From Climacteris rufus (Eukaryota; Chordata; Aves; Passeriformes; Climacteridae): DNA of 64,000 nt. Under the pieces are notes generated by a model, which was not told where the DNA came from, ran no database searches, and saw nothing but the letters and a program-made list of their open reading frames with translations. Of this stretch, positions 47,565-60,354 are shown one piece after another; the first letter of the stretch is position 1, and every line of letters begins with the position of its first letter. The DNA is taken from assembly GCA_013398175.1 (NCBI GenBank), contig VZRZ01008729.1, forward strand, positions 256,417 to 320,416, read 5' to 3'. Both the position numbers and the translations under genes were made by a program.

Positions 47565-50278
47565 TAAAACCATAGCAAGAGGAATTCAAGCAGCAATCCC
47601 CTGCAAGGAGAGGGGTTATTCATACTGAGGATCACTCCTCCTTCTGGAGTTTAGCTCTTTTTTTTTTTCCCTTTTTGGTATAAGCAGTTGTCAGCAATGG
47701 AGAGAAGTTAATATAGCAATGTGGGGACTCCAGCCCAAATGCATGGAACAGCTGTCTTAAGGCACTTGTGGAAGTGTTTAGAATGTGTCTCCTATTCCTG
47801 TGAGGAGTGGCAGTGGGCCAGGGCTGACCAGTGGCTGCTCCCAGGTTCACCCTCAGAGCCACTGGTTGGTGACCCCAGAATGCCCTGGCCACAGCTGGAA
47901 AATCACAGCCAAGAGCCCTGGGCTGACGTGCCCAAGGCTCTGCACACCACGATGTCCACAGTACCTTCAGCTTCATCAACCTGCTACCCTGCATCATAAA
48001 ATCATAAAAAAACCAAGAACCTGACTTTTCTCCTGCTCCTTTGTTTTTCAAGGTGTAATGACAATTTCTGCTTCACGTCCTGCTCTGGCAGCCCAGTGGA
48101 AAGACAATGATCTTGTACTGCACCATCTTACCCAAACCTGTAAGGTGTTAACTGGTTGCTGCTGGAGATGAGAAGGATGGGATCTGATTTAGCCAAGGGT
48201 TTTTACATCAAAGTGTTGATGCCAAAATATGTTCCTGCACACAGCAGCAGTAGCAGAACTGGTGCAGGGAAGGGTCAAGGCAGCCATCTGAATTGCTGGA
48301 TTATCCTGCATCCCTCCCAAAAACCTGCCTTCCCCTGGAGAATCCTCATTGTCTAACATGGCCATGCCAATGGCAAAGATGTTATGCCCACAGTTTCTGC
48401 CAGTAGCCCTATTTCTCATTGCCACTTACTTTTCTGTACTGCAGGGCTGATTTCTCTGGGTTTATTTATTCCTCTATTAATACAGCACAGCCATGCTGTG
48501 TTTCCCTTTGGCAGGAGGCACTGCATGGCAGGACTCAGGTTTACGTGTGCAATAAGCACATCCAAAACGTCCATTCCTGTGAGAGCCAGTTGCCTCCTCT
48601 TCACAGCTTTCCCCTCCCATCACAACTAACCTCCCCAAAATTACCAGTTATGGGAACTTTTAAAACTTTTCAGGATGTAGTGGCTTCGTTTAGGCAGCAA
48701 AGCTGTGTATTGAAATATGAATTAGTAGCGTGTGTATCGGCAGGATAGACCATCTGCTGTGCTCAGCACCCGGGTTTGAAGCTGGTTGGCTGGCAGGACA
48801 GCATGTGTTTACAGAAAACCCTAACAGTTGTAAAGGAGCCATTTAGGTTTATCGTGTCAATTCCTGTACAACTCCACACAGAGAGATTCCTTTCACAAAC
48901 ACATAAAAAAGACAGATAGACTAGTTTTGACCTCTCTCGAAACATCTGACGGTTGAGCTTGTTGTAAGGATAAAATATCTAGAAGAGGAAAAAAAAAATC
49001 TTGTCATTTCCCCCTCTTAAGCATTAGGCTTCTTGAATGCAACATCCATTCATAGCTTAGTTCTTGCATTGTAATTTAACTGCCTTTTATTTTCCTTCTG
49101 AGATACAAATGCAGGAGCTGTGCATGATTTTCATACCACATTATGCAAGACATTGTGAAAAAGCTGCCCAGAGTAATGGCTCCCTTTCAACGTGATGCAT
49201 ATGCCAAGATACAGGGATCATTTATTTTTCTTAAAAAATTAAATGAGGATGGGATTAAAAATGTTATGTTTTGCTTATATGAGCAATATTCCTCTATCAG
49301 CCATTCCAAACATATTGCCTCTTTGTAGCTCCTCTGTAATACAAATTGTCGAAGGAGGTAGCACACCAAAGGGGTTTATGCTGCTGCTTGAGCATCCGTC
49401 TTTCCAGAGACTTGAAAAGCAAAAATATTCCAAGGACAGGGCGGAATAAAACCAGATTGGCCCTGGGGATGCTTCTGGACTGAGCACTCCGGTTTTTTCC
49501 CATACATGGAGGAATTATTAGGAAAACAATCTCTTTAGTGTATGTGCTGAATCCATTGCTACAGCTTAGCAGGCACCCATATTGTACATATGATTTGTGT
49601 GTGTATGGATGCAGAGAGAAAAGGGAACATTCTCCTACGTAAAGCTGAGGCTTCACCAAGCCCTTGGTCACAGTGTCCCGTGCGTGACTCTGACCGGCTG
49701 TCGGACTGAGAAGATAAAATAAGAAACAGACAGAATTGACACATCTCTGAGATAACTCCTTCCAATGTGCAAAAGAAAAAAAAAATCTTAATACATAGGT
49801 CTTAAGACTTCAATCATTTTTTTTTTTTCTAGATGCTTGATTCTTTTAATGGAAAAATTCATGAAGCAAGATGAAAGATGGCAAAATGAGAGATGGCAGG
49901 ACGGAGGAGAAACCTTGCTCTTGCAAACACATCCAACTGTTTGTAAGGCTCCTCATATGGATGCTTTAGGACTGGGGATCGAAAGCTGAATTAAAAGTGA
50001 GTGTAGCCAATATCCTAAATAGGAACACAGTATGTTGGTAGTTCATGGAGGGCACTAGGGCTTATATAAGGTAATCAGGCCTAGGTAAGGACAGGAGACT
50101 GGTGGGATGAAGGGAAATTGCCTGTTTATAGCCCAGGTGTAGTGCTCATAAGAATCCTTTCTATAAATTATGGCTTAGGTCCTTAGATATGAAATTTCAA
50201 TGTATTAGTATTACTGTGATTTACTGTGATTAGTATCATAGAGGTTTAGGTAATTTTGCTGACAATCTTGTGTATCTG
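47565..50278. other. Noncoding stretch
   Basis: About 2.7 kb of unique DNA with A/T runs near 47660, 48990, 49770 and 49820. Openings of 109-139 codons exist on both strands (47632-48051 -, 48419-48748 +, 49297-49671 -) without domains. Confidence 0.45.
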
Positions 50279-50400
50279 AGTGTACATATTATATGCGTGT
50301 ACATATTATATGCATGTACATATACATATTTTTGTATTATTTATATCTATATTTTATTTCATAATACATATTTATATCGTTTTTATATAGATGTAAACTT
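50279..50400. repeat. AT-rich low-complexity and short tandem repeat
   Basis: A 17-18 bp unit 'TGTACATATTATATGC' is repeated about twice, then decays into 'ATGTACATATACATA' and TATTTATAT-rich sequence. It is likely a variable AT-rich tract. Confidence 0.8.
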
Positions 50401-51157
50401 AAAGTTCCTTTAACCTGACCAAGAGCTGCTCATGCTCACGAGAGTCAGGATTTGGTGCTCAGTAGTGGAGGAGCAGAAGAGGGTGGATCAGGACTATCAG
50501 ACTCCATCTCCAGGAAGGCAGCAAATTAATACAAAAATCTGAGCACTGGGTCTCTCCTGGGGATTGCAGTCCATGTTTTAGGGACATGAGGGAGGGGAGG
50601 GTGTCTCCAGCTGAGCTGCACAGGGTCACTGCAGAGGAGCTAGAGTGCCCAGAACCACATTTGGGGATTGGTACATCACCTGCCAGATCCCTCAGTGACC
50701 AGGGAATGCTGTGGAAAAGTCCTGGCCCCTCTGAAAGCAGTTTGTTATGCAGGTAGGAGAGCAGAGCCCTGGAAATACATTTGGAAGGGGTGACCCAGCT
50801 GTTGGGACTATCTCTCTGTTTCCAGGTGCCCACCTTGGCTATTTGCCTTTAGACACTTCCAGGCCAGACCACAACCACTTGCCTGGCTCTAGAAGTCTGC
50901 TAGAAAAGAGCTGTTTTGGGGAGGTAAGTCACTGATTCAGTTTGCCAAGTTGTCATGGTCGAGTCATCTGTAGTGGAGCCTAAGGCTGAATCCCATTTTA
51001 CATTTGCAAATGTTACATTCCAAAATTTCATTTTCATATTTAAGCTGTGTGCCTCCAGTTTCTTGTTCTGATTTTGTTTGTGATTCACTTTGCAGTCCAT
51101 GGACCCTTGGACTAGAAATGCAGTGACTTTGGGTGTTGTGTTTCCATGTGTCATCAC
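50401..51157. other. Noncoding stretch
   Basis: Unique sequence with a 124-codon minus opening (50459-50833) that shows no domain; nothing else is supported. Confidence 0.4.
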
Positions 51158-51210
51158 TTTATTATTATCATCATCATCCTCGTCATCACTATTATTATTA
51201 TTATCACTTA
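51158..51210. repeat. (TTA)n/(TCA)n trinucleotide repeat
   Basis: About 50 bp of imperfect trinucleotide repeat: TTATTATCA, then CATCATCATCC, then ATTATTATTATTATC. On the minus strand it encodes an Asp/Asn run inside a chance 127-codon opening (50900-51283), which explains that opening's odd composition. Confidence 0.9.
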
Positions 51211-54200
51211 TTTTCAGGGAGATTCTTCTAATCTGCTTATTTCTGTTGGGTGGTAGAATGCAGTTCAAAGAAAAGCATGACAATGCCTATGCTAGCAGCA
51301 TTTTTCAGACTTTTCCTGAGCATCCTTCCTGAATGCCTACAGATGGGATTGGGCGCTTCCCTGCGCGGAGCGGAGCAGTGCAGCCACGCCACATCATCCC
51401 ACTGCCTATTTTCAGGCTGTGTGCTGTGCCCCCCTGGGTCAAAGCGAAAATGGGAGAGGATGGCAAGCCAAAGCGTGGGGAAGATGATTCACTGAATTAT
51501 TTTCTGCTTTCAAATATAACCCTTGAATTCTTGCCAATGTATCGATACAGTCAGGCAGCAAGCCTCATGTATTTATATTTATTTATGCTACGTAATGCCT
51601 CAGTCAATACACTTACCTATTTTTTTATATTTTGTTTATTTGGGGTTTTTTTCACATATTTTCTTCAAAACAGGCAATGGAAGAGCAAAACTGCAACCCA
51701 CCCAATGCAATTCCTGTAAAGACAATGTGCCAAGGTTTCTGACAAGCACTGTCTCTGGTAACCACGATCATTCCCATTCTGGGCCTTACTGAAACTATTC
51801 AGAATGGCTCTGGAGTACTGGACAGCCCGTGGTCTTTCTGAGGAAGGAAAAAGCAGCTCGGTTGAGGTATGTTCTTACACAGAAGGAGGGTATCTTTGCT
51901 CCTCTCCCTTGTATATAGATGCTGGTCTGCAAAACCCAGTCCTGCTCTAGTCTGCATGTCCGACTATTTTGGGAGGGAGGAAGGGAATGAGCTCAGGTAT
52001 GGGAGAGCTGAGCTGAGGCAGTTGTTACTGAGGAAAATGTGAACATGGAGCTCATAGTGAGAAACAAGGTTGACATACCAACAAAAACCTCACCATCAAG
52101 CACTTGGTCTCAGGAATCATTTTATTCTGAGAAGGTGCACCTAAATACAGAGTTAATTATGACCAGAACCCACAGCAATAACTTGTTTATGGGAAAACTC
52201 TAGTCCTAGTCTAGAAGAGCTGTAATCTTACCCTGCCATCTGAAATTTGTTGCTTTATTAAGATTACATTCTCGACTGAAAAAAAAAGAGAAGTGAGTTA
52301 GTTTGATATGTTTATTGCCCTTTGTCAGGATGGTAGTATTTTTTTCTGCTTTGTAAATAGATGTTCCTGTTTCTGTGGCTGTATATTTATCCTTTCTTTT
52401 AGCTTTTTCATTACTGTTCCCTTTAATCATTTAATGAGGAGTGTTCAGGTTCCCAATGATTTAAAATTATGACTCTCAGAGACACTGGCAATATCTTTGC
52501 TGGAGTAACGTTGATCCTCTAACTTTAAGACTTTAAATTCAAACCACATGTTTTGCCACTAACTCCAAAAACAACCCCTGGAGTTGTGTGACTGTCACTA
52601 GAATATAAACCAAAGCCATTCTGCAAACAAAAGCTGCAGTATTTAAATTGCGATTACGGTCAGAGAAGTGACTATTTTAATCATAGCTCTGGTTTACTCG
52701 GGAGATCTGCTCCCTCTGCACATTCCAAATATCTCTGCAGATTTTTATAGACTGAAAGGAGATTTTACTGCCTTCCACCCCTCTTAGCCCTACGGAGGCC
52801 AGCCAAGGCAGGCGAGTGAGCCAGATTTGTTCCAGACTCACACATCCGCGGGAGTGTGAGCTGAATTCCCGCGGCAGGACCTGTCGAGCTGATGATGTGC
52901 CCGCCAGGACAGCAGCCACGCTTTTGTGCTCCCCGGGAGCTCACAGGGTGCAGGGCAGTTAGGCGGGAAGAACAAAACCAAAAACCAAAACCACAGGGTT
53001 TTTCCTATAAACTGGTTTGGTTTGAAAAGAAAAAAAAAAATCCCTGAAGGCCCTCTTGGGCTGGAATGGCTTTTTGAGTGCAGCTACCTAGATGGACCCC
53101 TCTCCAAGGGCAGGGGCTCTGAGCAAAGGAAAAAATAAATTTAAAAAAAAAGAGTATTAGATGTAGATAGAACTGGAAAATTGAAAATCAGAGGATGCAA
53201 ATGTCTCAAGGGAATCTTCTTGCTGGCTTTGAGGAGCTAATTCAGTTCCTTTAATATTTTCCTTATGTGGACACTGTCTTACAGCATTCTAGGTGCTGAG
53301 TTTCATCCTCTTTGGGCTCCGGTAAACCCTATCGTTCCTCCCCCTGATCCTCAAGCTCTTTTTATGTCTGCTTGCTACATCAAGAATCAAATCCATTTAG
53401 AGTGTGGCTGCTTTAACTCACTATCTTCATTTATGAAATACAAGATATGTATTTTATTTCTACAAAAATCCCCTATTACAGTATTGGGAATGTTCCTCTG
53501 ATATACATGAATTCAAAATAAATGTTGTTAGGAGAACATCTAATTCATTTTAGATGGTTTTATTAGGCGTCTCTTAACAAATCCCAGAGTATGTAAATGA
53601 AATATAACTATACGTACATATTCATCAGTCTGTTCTTGGAATTAAATATGAGCACTGTGACATTTGGTTTTAAGGAATGACTAATTAACATGTGTGCAGG
53701 ATGTTCTCATCTTCCTGCTTAGGAGTCCCAGAGTCAGGGAAAAGCAGACAAAACGTATTTCCACTCTTTCTATCATAGTTTGCAAAGCAGAAAGCTGCTC
53801 ACGACAGCCAAGAACTTCTCAAGCGTTTCTGTACCTGTTGGGTGCTGACACGGGGCCTCTTCTGGAGCGTTTGGTGTTGTTAAATGTCATCTTGTCTGCT
53901 CTGGGGCCAGGAGAGCATGAAAAAAAATCAGCTTTGCAGCTGACCTGGCTTTTAATAATCACACCAACAAGTCACAGAGCACAATAAAGAGCAGGACAAC
54001 TTCTGGAGTACAGCCAATGTGCTGTTGATTTACTTCCAGAACGGGATGCTGGAAAACTGGGCTGAGCCCTAGGATGTGCCCCATCCCCACTGTCCCAGAA
54101 ATGCTCTCTAGGAAAACCTGGGCTGGTTCCTGTGGGCATATTTGGGGGTTGGATGCCTCAATGCCATGCTTGGGAACGCCAGGCTTAACTGCATTGCTGG

Positions 54201-56167
54201 TTAAAACCCAGAGAAAAACCCACTTTGGTTTTCAGCAGGGTTGGCTCAAGTTGCTTTTGTGCGAGAGCAATGTGTGTGCAGGGCACACACTTTTTGCAGC
54301 AGAAAAAAAATAAGTGAAAAAAAAAGAAACCCACTGTAATTTCTTTCTGAGGGTGCTGGGGGAGGGCGGGCACACCACACCGCCCCGTCTGAGTGCCCTG
54401 AAGAAGTTGACCAGAACAAATCTCAGCAGGAACACACAAACCTCTATTATACCTTTTAAAAAGCTCCCCATTGAATGCAGCCGGGCAGATGGGAAGGGCC
54501 CTTTTATTTCCTTTTTCTTTCTCCGCCTGAGTTCATTCTCTCCCTTTGGGGGAGCCAGGTTCAAAGACATGCCAAATGCATCAAAACCTTCCCAATAAAG
54601 TCCCTTTCACCTCCCAGCAGAGTGGAGACGGGACTGGAGCGTGCTGGGAGTGCTGGGTCCGATGATGACTTTTAGGACTGTGTGTGGTAAATAGTGTGCA
54701 CAGTTCCCAAAACAATGCCCTGAATTGGACGTCTAATTCTCTGGAAATTAAATCTCTCAGCTGGTCAGGGAAAACAGGAGCCAAAGAGATTAAACAGTGC
54801 AGTAGGGAGAATATTTGAGGGTTGATGGGGAGGTTTCTTGTGGGTTTGTTGGGGTATTTTTTTATAGCAGAGGGGTAGCAAAGTAGTAGTATGGTGTTGC
54901 TTCCACTATTTTAATTTGAACCATGTATCCCTCTCTTCCTCTCCCAATAATCCCCATGAAAAACTACCTCTTTATGCTCATTACCCAGCAGGTGAGCTCT
55001 GTCCCAGCAAGCACAGCCCCATTTCAGGATGCTGAATTAATTTCTGAGTCCTTGGGGTGAGTGGATGGGGATGCTGCAGATGCAGACCCTGTTCTCAGGG
55101 TCCCAGGCATGCCACATCCTGCTGAGGTCCCTGCTAGTGCCTGCAGCTCCCAGCAAGTCCCTGGTGCTGCAGAGCCCACCACAGCCTTTGCTCAGTCTTG
55201 GGTTATTTATCTCAATGCAAACTCGGCTGGGACTGGAGTCATTTGGGTGTCAGAGAGGCCAGAAATGAGGCTGAGATATTCCCATTGATTTTTTTGTTGC
55301 TGGTGTATTAAATATGAGCAGGTCCAGCCATGGATGCTCCAGTGCAGCACAGTGAGTGGCTGGATACTGGATAAAAGCACAGTCCCTGCTCCTCAGGAAG
55401 CGATCTTTCCCCGCAGGGCTGTTTTTTAACTGCTACAAGTCAAAACTTAGTGGGCCTCAGAGTGGCATTTTTTTTCCTTAAAAAAAAAAAAAGCAGTTTC
55501 CTATGTATTTTTACTGACAAAAGCCTGACGCTTCCTTTATATGCTTTATTTTCTTTCTCCTCTGAAACGATCATTAGACAAAAGCAGTTTTGCTGCTGGT
55601 TAATCAAGAGAGTGATGTGGCCCTGCATTTTAATCCTAAACCAATTAGCAGGATTTGACATCATGCCATTAGACTGCTTGAAACAAAAATCAAGGACAGC
55701 GTAATGCAGCTAGAAAAGAACAATAACCATCAGCGCTGCCCTGTCAAAGGGGAAGGAAGAAATTTGGCTGCGTCTGTAATTTCCAAGCAATCCCCCTTCT
55801 CTCAAACCTGAGCATTCAAATGAGGGAGCTAAATAATAATGAGAGGGGGAAATGTTGAATCTCTAATCACATTACCCTAAACTGCACCAATTTTAAAAGC
55901 AGAAATTGCTGCTCTTGCTCCTGAGCTGACACAAATTGGTTGCATTTTCAAACCCTGAGTTCTGGTTTATGGTTTCTGTCGCAGGCGCTCCGTGCTTTGC
56001 AGGTTGCACGGTGCCTCTGATGCAGATGTACAGCGAGGGACCCTGCAGGGTGTGAACACGCCAGCATCCCTAAGAAACAACTTCCTGGACATGGAAATGT
56101 TTGCTTTGTCCAAACCACTCTAAGATAATTAATGAACAAAGCACCTTTTAGCAACTGTACTTTTTGC
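51211..56167. other. Long noncoding stretch
   Basis: About 5 kb of unique DNA without a supportable gene. A moderately CpG-rich segment lies at 52790-52960 ('ATCCGCGGGAGTG', 'TTCCCGCGGCAGG'). A runs occur at 53029, 54305 and 55482. The block 55780-55960 is AT-rich and repeat-free. Overlapping openings at 51250-51792 and 54185-54675 have no domain. Confidence 0.45.
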
Positions 56168-56430
56168 TGGCAGGGATGCACCTTGCGGCTGGTCCCGCGG
56201 CGGCGGCGCAGCCCGAGCCGGTGGCCGGGACTGGAGCCGGCCTGGCAGGCATTGGGCAGGCCACGGCTGCTGCCCGCGGGCACAAACAAGCCTGGCGAAG
56301 ATACATGGTGAGAACAAAAATGCAGGCAGGCCCCGGGGTGCAGTATTGGAGGGATGAATGCCTAAAGCACATCGGGGACTCCGCGCCTTGCTGCGCTCTC
56401 GGGGCTGGCAGCGGAGAGCGGAGCAGGAGC
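56168..56430. promoter_or_regulatory. CpG-rich patch, possible promoter or CpG island
   Basis: About 260 bp with roughly 25 CpGs ('TCCCGCGGCGGCGGCGC', 'GAGCCGGTGGCCGGG', 'TGCCCGCGGGCAC') set in AT-rich DNA. Both strands are open here (115 codons + from 56164, and 113 and 99 codons -), which is expected of GC-rich DNA. The + frame begins with an Ala/Gly-rich low-complexity run and no known domain. It could be a small CpG-island promoter beside the AT-rich block that follows. Direction and product are unknown. Confidence 0.42.
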
Positions 56431-56519
56431 GAAACCCAGCGTCTCATAAAGCAGCATATGGATAGAGCACAAATGGATGGGGTTTTATGTCCTGTGCAAT
56501 ATTTTCATTGATATTTATT

Positions 56520-56810
56520 TTGATTTAATTTGGCTAATGTGCGGGGAGAAATGAAAGCGTGCCATGCTCCTCAACAACTGATGAGGAGCTGAATACTTTT
56601 TAAAATTAGTATTCCCACATAGGCATAGATCTTTAAGGTCTGCCCGGCAACTGTGCTGGAAAATCATGAATTACTCCATGTAAATCACAGGATGACCGTT
56701 GGAGCAGCAGATTGTTGTTTTAATGCTGAATTGTCTTTCTTATTATTACAGTTTCTAGTCTTTCTGCTTTGGCCTTTTTCCATAACTTTAATTTTCCTTT
56801 TAATAAAAAT
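56520..56810. promoter_or_regulatory. Possible conserved noncoding element
   Basis: A repeat-free block adjoining the CpG patch, with 'TTGATTTAATTTGGC', 'AATCATGAATTACTCC' near 56662 and 'GTTTTAATGCTGAATTG' near 56720. No coding pattern. The closeness to a CpG patch makes a promoter-enhancer pair possible, but conservation has not been checked. Confidence 0.28.
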
Positions 56811-56977
56811 GGAGCTTTCTGCACTCTCAAACCACTTCAAAGAGAGGGGTTTTAAAGAAATATTGATAAATTATCATGAGATTTGTTACAAAAGGGTGAA
56901 AGATGGCAATGGTCCTTATCCCTGCATTTGAGAGAGGAGAGGCTGAAGTGGAGCCAGGAGCTATGGTCAGAAATTGT

Positions 56978-57130
56978 AGCGTGAGGTTGGAGACCGGGGT
57001 GCAAATCTCTGCCAAAGACTTCCAGGGCGAAGTTGGGCAAGTGACATAAATCTTCCTCTCTCATAGCTGCCATCTGCAATACGGGACAAAAAGAGCCCAT
57101 TTCCTCCACAGGGATCTGTGTATAAATGCC
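56978..57130 (+). mobile_element. MIR (CORE-SINE) remnant
   Basis: Sense-orientation MIR: 'GGTTGGAGACCGGGGTGC' and 'AAATCTCTGCC' (MIR GGGTTCAAATCCC box), 'AGTTGGGCAAGTGAC' and 'CTTCCTCTCTCATAGC', then 'CCATCTGCAATACGGGAC' (MIR CATCTGTAAAATGGGGA). The end 'CCTCCACAGGGATCTGTG' fits the CORE-SINE 3' portion. This is the clearest MIR copy in the window. Confidence 0.75.
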
Positions 57131-58371
57131 TTAAAACTGGCGAGAGGCGGCAGCGATGGCAGGGCCATGTGCAGGCTGGAGAGAAACAAAAAATAACTCC
57201 CCAAAGAGGTTAGCAGCAAATAAATCCTCTGCCTTCCCTTAAACTGGAACAGCTCTCCCAAAGCTTAGTGGCTCTGAATTTTGAAGAAATAAATCTGTGA
57301 GAGGAGGTTAGATTGGGTAAGGTGAGCAGGGGCTGGGGGGATACCCAAAGCATCACCCCAAACCCCCTCTTTGTCCCGCCAAGGCGTCCCCAGGGCTGCC
57401 TCCCGCTGCACCACTGGGATTTTAATGTCCTGCTTCCCTCGCCTGTTAATAAAGGAACAAAAAGGGCTTTTGCCTCCGCAAGGGTGTTGTGAGACAAAGT
57501 TGGTAAGTGCTGAAAAGAAACCCAAACACGAGGAGAAAGCTGGCATTGTTGCCTTCGGACACAGACCACTGCAGACCTTGCTCGAATTTTGCTGTGACAT
57601 CTCTTGAATGAAAACCTGTTCTTCCAAAATACCCATCAAACACGTCCTGGCTGGAAACAGCTGCCAGGGGAGTGAAAGGAACAGCAGATTATAGATCCTC
57701 GGGGTTCTGTGGCAGCAAAATATTCGTCCCGTGGATTTGAGCTCAAACCAACTGTTTAACCCGTCCTGTAGGGGGAAAAAAAAAAAAGCCAAAAGAAGCA
57801 AAATAAGAAACAACATCAAGAAACCCCTTTTATATTAAAATAATAATAATATGAGATATTGGACAGGAAAAAGAAAATTTGGAAGGTCAGAGGGTAAACC
57901 TCCACCTCAGTCTTAAACGGAATTGGAGAGGAAAAAATTAAATTCAGTTGTACAGGCCTTGGGGTTGGGGCATTAAAAAAAAGGAGTCTTCAAGGACAAC
58001 TGCAGCACCAAACTCTGAATTTTCAGAATATGAGAGGGCACCTTAAGGTACCATGCAAAGAGGAAAAGGATTGTATGAAAGATTACTGATCCTGTATTTC
58101 TTCTACCCTGTATCTCACTGAACTCTACAAAAGTAAAAGCCATATTTGCATATTTCAAACTTGTGTTGATGTCACAATGCACATTTTGCTTTCACAATCT
58201 CTGGAGAAAAATAACAATTTTTTAAATGGAAATATTTTTTTTAAGTTGTTCTAAACTAGAGAAAATCTAAGAACACTAAAAACAATCTCTAGACCAAGAC
58301 TAGCACAATATTATCACAAAAGGGAGCAGAGGGAGGAGTGTACCCACAGGGAGGCATAACTGAAGCATTAA
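57131..58371. other. Noncoding stretch
   Basis: About 1.2 kb of unique DNA. Two long minus openings (57210-57569 and 57265-57819, 119 and 184 codons) overlap each other in different frames and have no domain, so at most one could be real and probably neither is. A 13-A run is at 57776-57788, followed by (ATA)n at 57836-57850. Confidence 0.45.
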
Positions 58372-58421
58372 CTACTGAAAATAGTTAAAGAAATGGCTAC
58401 TGGAAATAGTTAAAGAAGTGG
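58372..58421 (+). repeat. Perfect-period 25-bp tandem duplication
   Basis: Two adjacent 25-bp units, 58372-58396 and 58397-58421, start 'CTACTGAAAATAGTTAAAG' and 'CTACTGGAAATAGTTAAAG' and differ at only two positions. A recent local duplication. It lies about 38 bp upstream of the tentative exon at 58460. Confidence 0.93.
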
Positions 58422-58459
58422 CATCTCTAGCAGAGTGGTGGTTTTCTGCTGTATTACAG

Positions 58460-58537
58460 GTACACAAGTATATCAGTCAAGATCTGAGATGGCAACACGA
58501 TGCAGAGAAAATACTGCAACTGCTTGGTTGTCCTCAG
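58460..58537 (+). other. Tentative exon of unknown transcript
   Basis: A 78-nt interval (26 codons, phase 0 on both sides) has acceptor 'TTCTGCTGTATTACAG' and donor 'CCTCAG/GTGCGT'. The frame from 58460 reads 'VHKYISQDLRWQHDAEK' then 'ILQLLGCPQ', a plausible helical peptide. Another frame is also open. I do not recognise it. It may be an exon of an unidentified gene or noncoding RNA, or only a chance pair of splice motifs. Confidence 0.25.
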
Positions 58538-58689
58538 GTGCGTATTGTATTTCTAAAGACAGAAGTTTCTTCCCGGCTGGGTATTCAAAATACTTGTCTC
58601 TTTGAGATCTTTGGTTTCCCTTGTTTAATTTCTAGCTTCAGAAAGCGATTTTTTAAAAATTATTTTGCTGTATTTTATTTTCAGCTATG

Positions 58690-59000
58690 AAGTCAGCCTC
58701 CTTGGGCTTACATTAATTTGATGTGCATCCATCTTAATTGAAGCTGATCCATTTCAATCTTGGCAGCACATTGATAATAAACAGGAACAAAATACCATTT
58801 GGCAAATTCCAATCTACCAGGAAAATCAGGGAGAAAGCAGAAAACCTGGGGCCATCTCCTGGAATCTGTTCCTAGGCTGCAGCTCAGTCTTTGTATGTAT
58901 ATGATTTTATTTTATTTTTTACAGCCAAGCAGTTATCATCGTAATTGTAATTTCAAAGGTACATTATCATACTAATGGATGATGAGCACTCAACAGTCAC
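58690..59000. promoter_or_regulatory. Possible conserved noncoding element
   Basis: A repeat-free block with dense TAAT-type cores: 'TTACATTAATTTGATG', 'CATCTTAATTGAAGC', 'CATCGTAATTGTAATTTC' near 58937 and 'CATACTAATGGATG'. The motif clustering is like homeodomain-bound enhancers. Inferred from composition; not tested for conservation. Confidence 0.32.
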
Positions 59001-60354
59001 AAGAAATATTAATTAAAGAAGTTCTCCTGTCCTAGCAGGGAGAGTGTTCCTTAATCCCCATTATGGAAATTGGTTAAACCAAGAGAATATTTCCTTTATA
59101 GTTTCAGCTCTTCAGAAAGCCTTTGATATCCTAAGCCAAACCAACTACCCATCAGGAACAGAGAGATGTCCTTTGGTCCCCCATGCCAGCTTTTTACTTA
59201 TATCTGCCATTTAATTTCCCCTGTAATATGGGGGTAAGTCTTAGCCAACATCTTCATTTTCATTCATTAATGAAATCATGGTAATATCCCACTTTGCACT
59301 TCGCTGTCTCGCAGGCACTTCGGAGTGTCTGTCACCACGGTATTTATATACATAGAGACAGCCTCTGCCCAAAAATGACCAGTCTGTGAAGTTTCCCAAT
59401 ATAAAAAAAGGTCAAACTGCCACAGGACTCTATTATTATCACTTAAAACTCCATGAGGCATTAAAATTACGAGTGTGGGAAAGCTGGAAAACTCAGCTGG
59501 CTGCCTTGGTATCGCACTTAGCAGTCTTGCTTCTCACCCAAACTTCCTTTTTTTCCTCGAATAAAAGATCACTTTGTGCCGTGCCAGAAGATGCTCTGCT
59601 CATCCACGGTTCTGCTGTCCCTCTCAGCTTTAATCTGCATGATAAACTTCAACCCTAAATCGTTTGAAAGGCAACAAAACAAGCACACGCAAAAATTACC
59701 ACAGCTTCTACGTTCCTGACGAGGGGGGAAAAAATGTCCTGAAAAGCTCTCTTTATTAATATGAGATGGCAAATATTTTTTGCTGTTTATTAAATCATAT
59801 GAAAGGTTAATTATGGTTAGCGACTGTGGGTAGAAAACAATTCTTGGAAGATGCTTTTGTAACAACAGGTTGGCAGTATGCAGAAGCCATCTGCTTCCTG
59901 CAAATGTTAAGGTACAATCTCAAACTTGTGAGGTTAAAAATTACAGATTGCAGAGTAGTTTGGTAGAAGGAAAATCCATGTTGTGTTGATGTAAAGTTGC
60001 TCAGTCTCCTTGACACACAGCCTGGAAGGAATGCCAAGTTCCCTAAAGGACGATGTTTGGCTGGAGAGGACCCTCGCTCGGGGTATTCTGTGCTCACACT
60101 GGCTGCCTACAAAGCTAATTAAGTCATTTTTGTGCTGCAATTCATCTTTTCTTAATACAAGAATTAGTTTCAAATCCTGACCCATGAATAGGAGTAGATT
60201 GTGGCTATAATTTTCTGCTTTCAAGTGGGGAATTCAGCTCCTTCCATGAAGGAGAATAAATGAAATCATTATCAAAGTGACATGCTCCTGAAACTTGTTG
60301 CTTCCATCCACAATGTGTAGATTTTGCCACGACTGCAAACTCTTCGTGGCAAGA
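59001..60354. other. Noncoding stretch
   Basis: About 1.35 kb of unique, AT-rich DNA. Openings of 90-98 codons on both strands lack domains. No RNA gene or transposon is recognised. Confidence 0.45.

Noticed and set aside
51158..51210. Trinucleotide repeat as a CRISPR-like or coding Asp tract
   Set aside because: Simple imperfect trinucleotide repeat without spacers; the Asp/Asn run is only its minus-strand translation.
56164..56511. 115-codon Ala/Gly-rich plus ORF
   Set aside because: Arises from the CpG-rich patch; opposite-strand frames are equally open and no domain is seen.
57265..57819. 184-codon minus ORF
   Set aside because: Overlaps another minus ORF in a different frame; hydrophobic start only and no domain.
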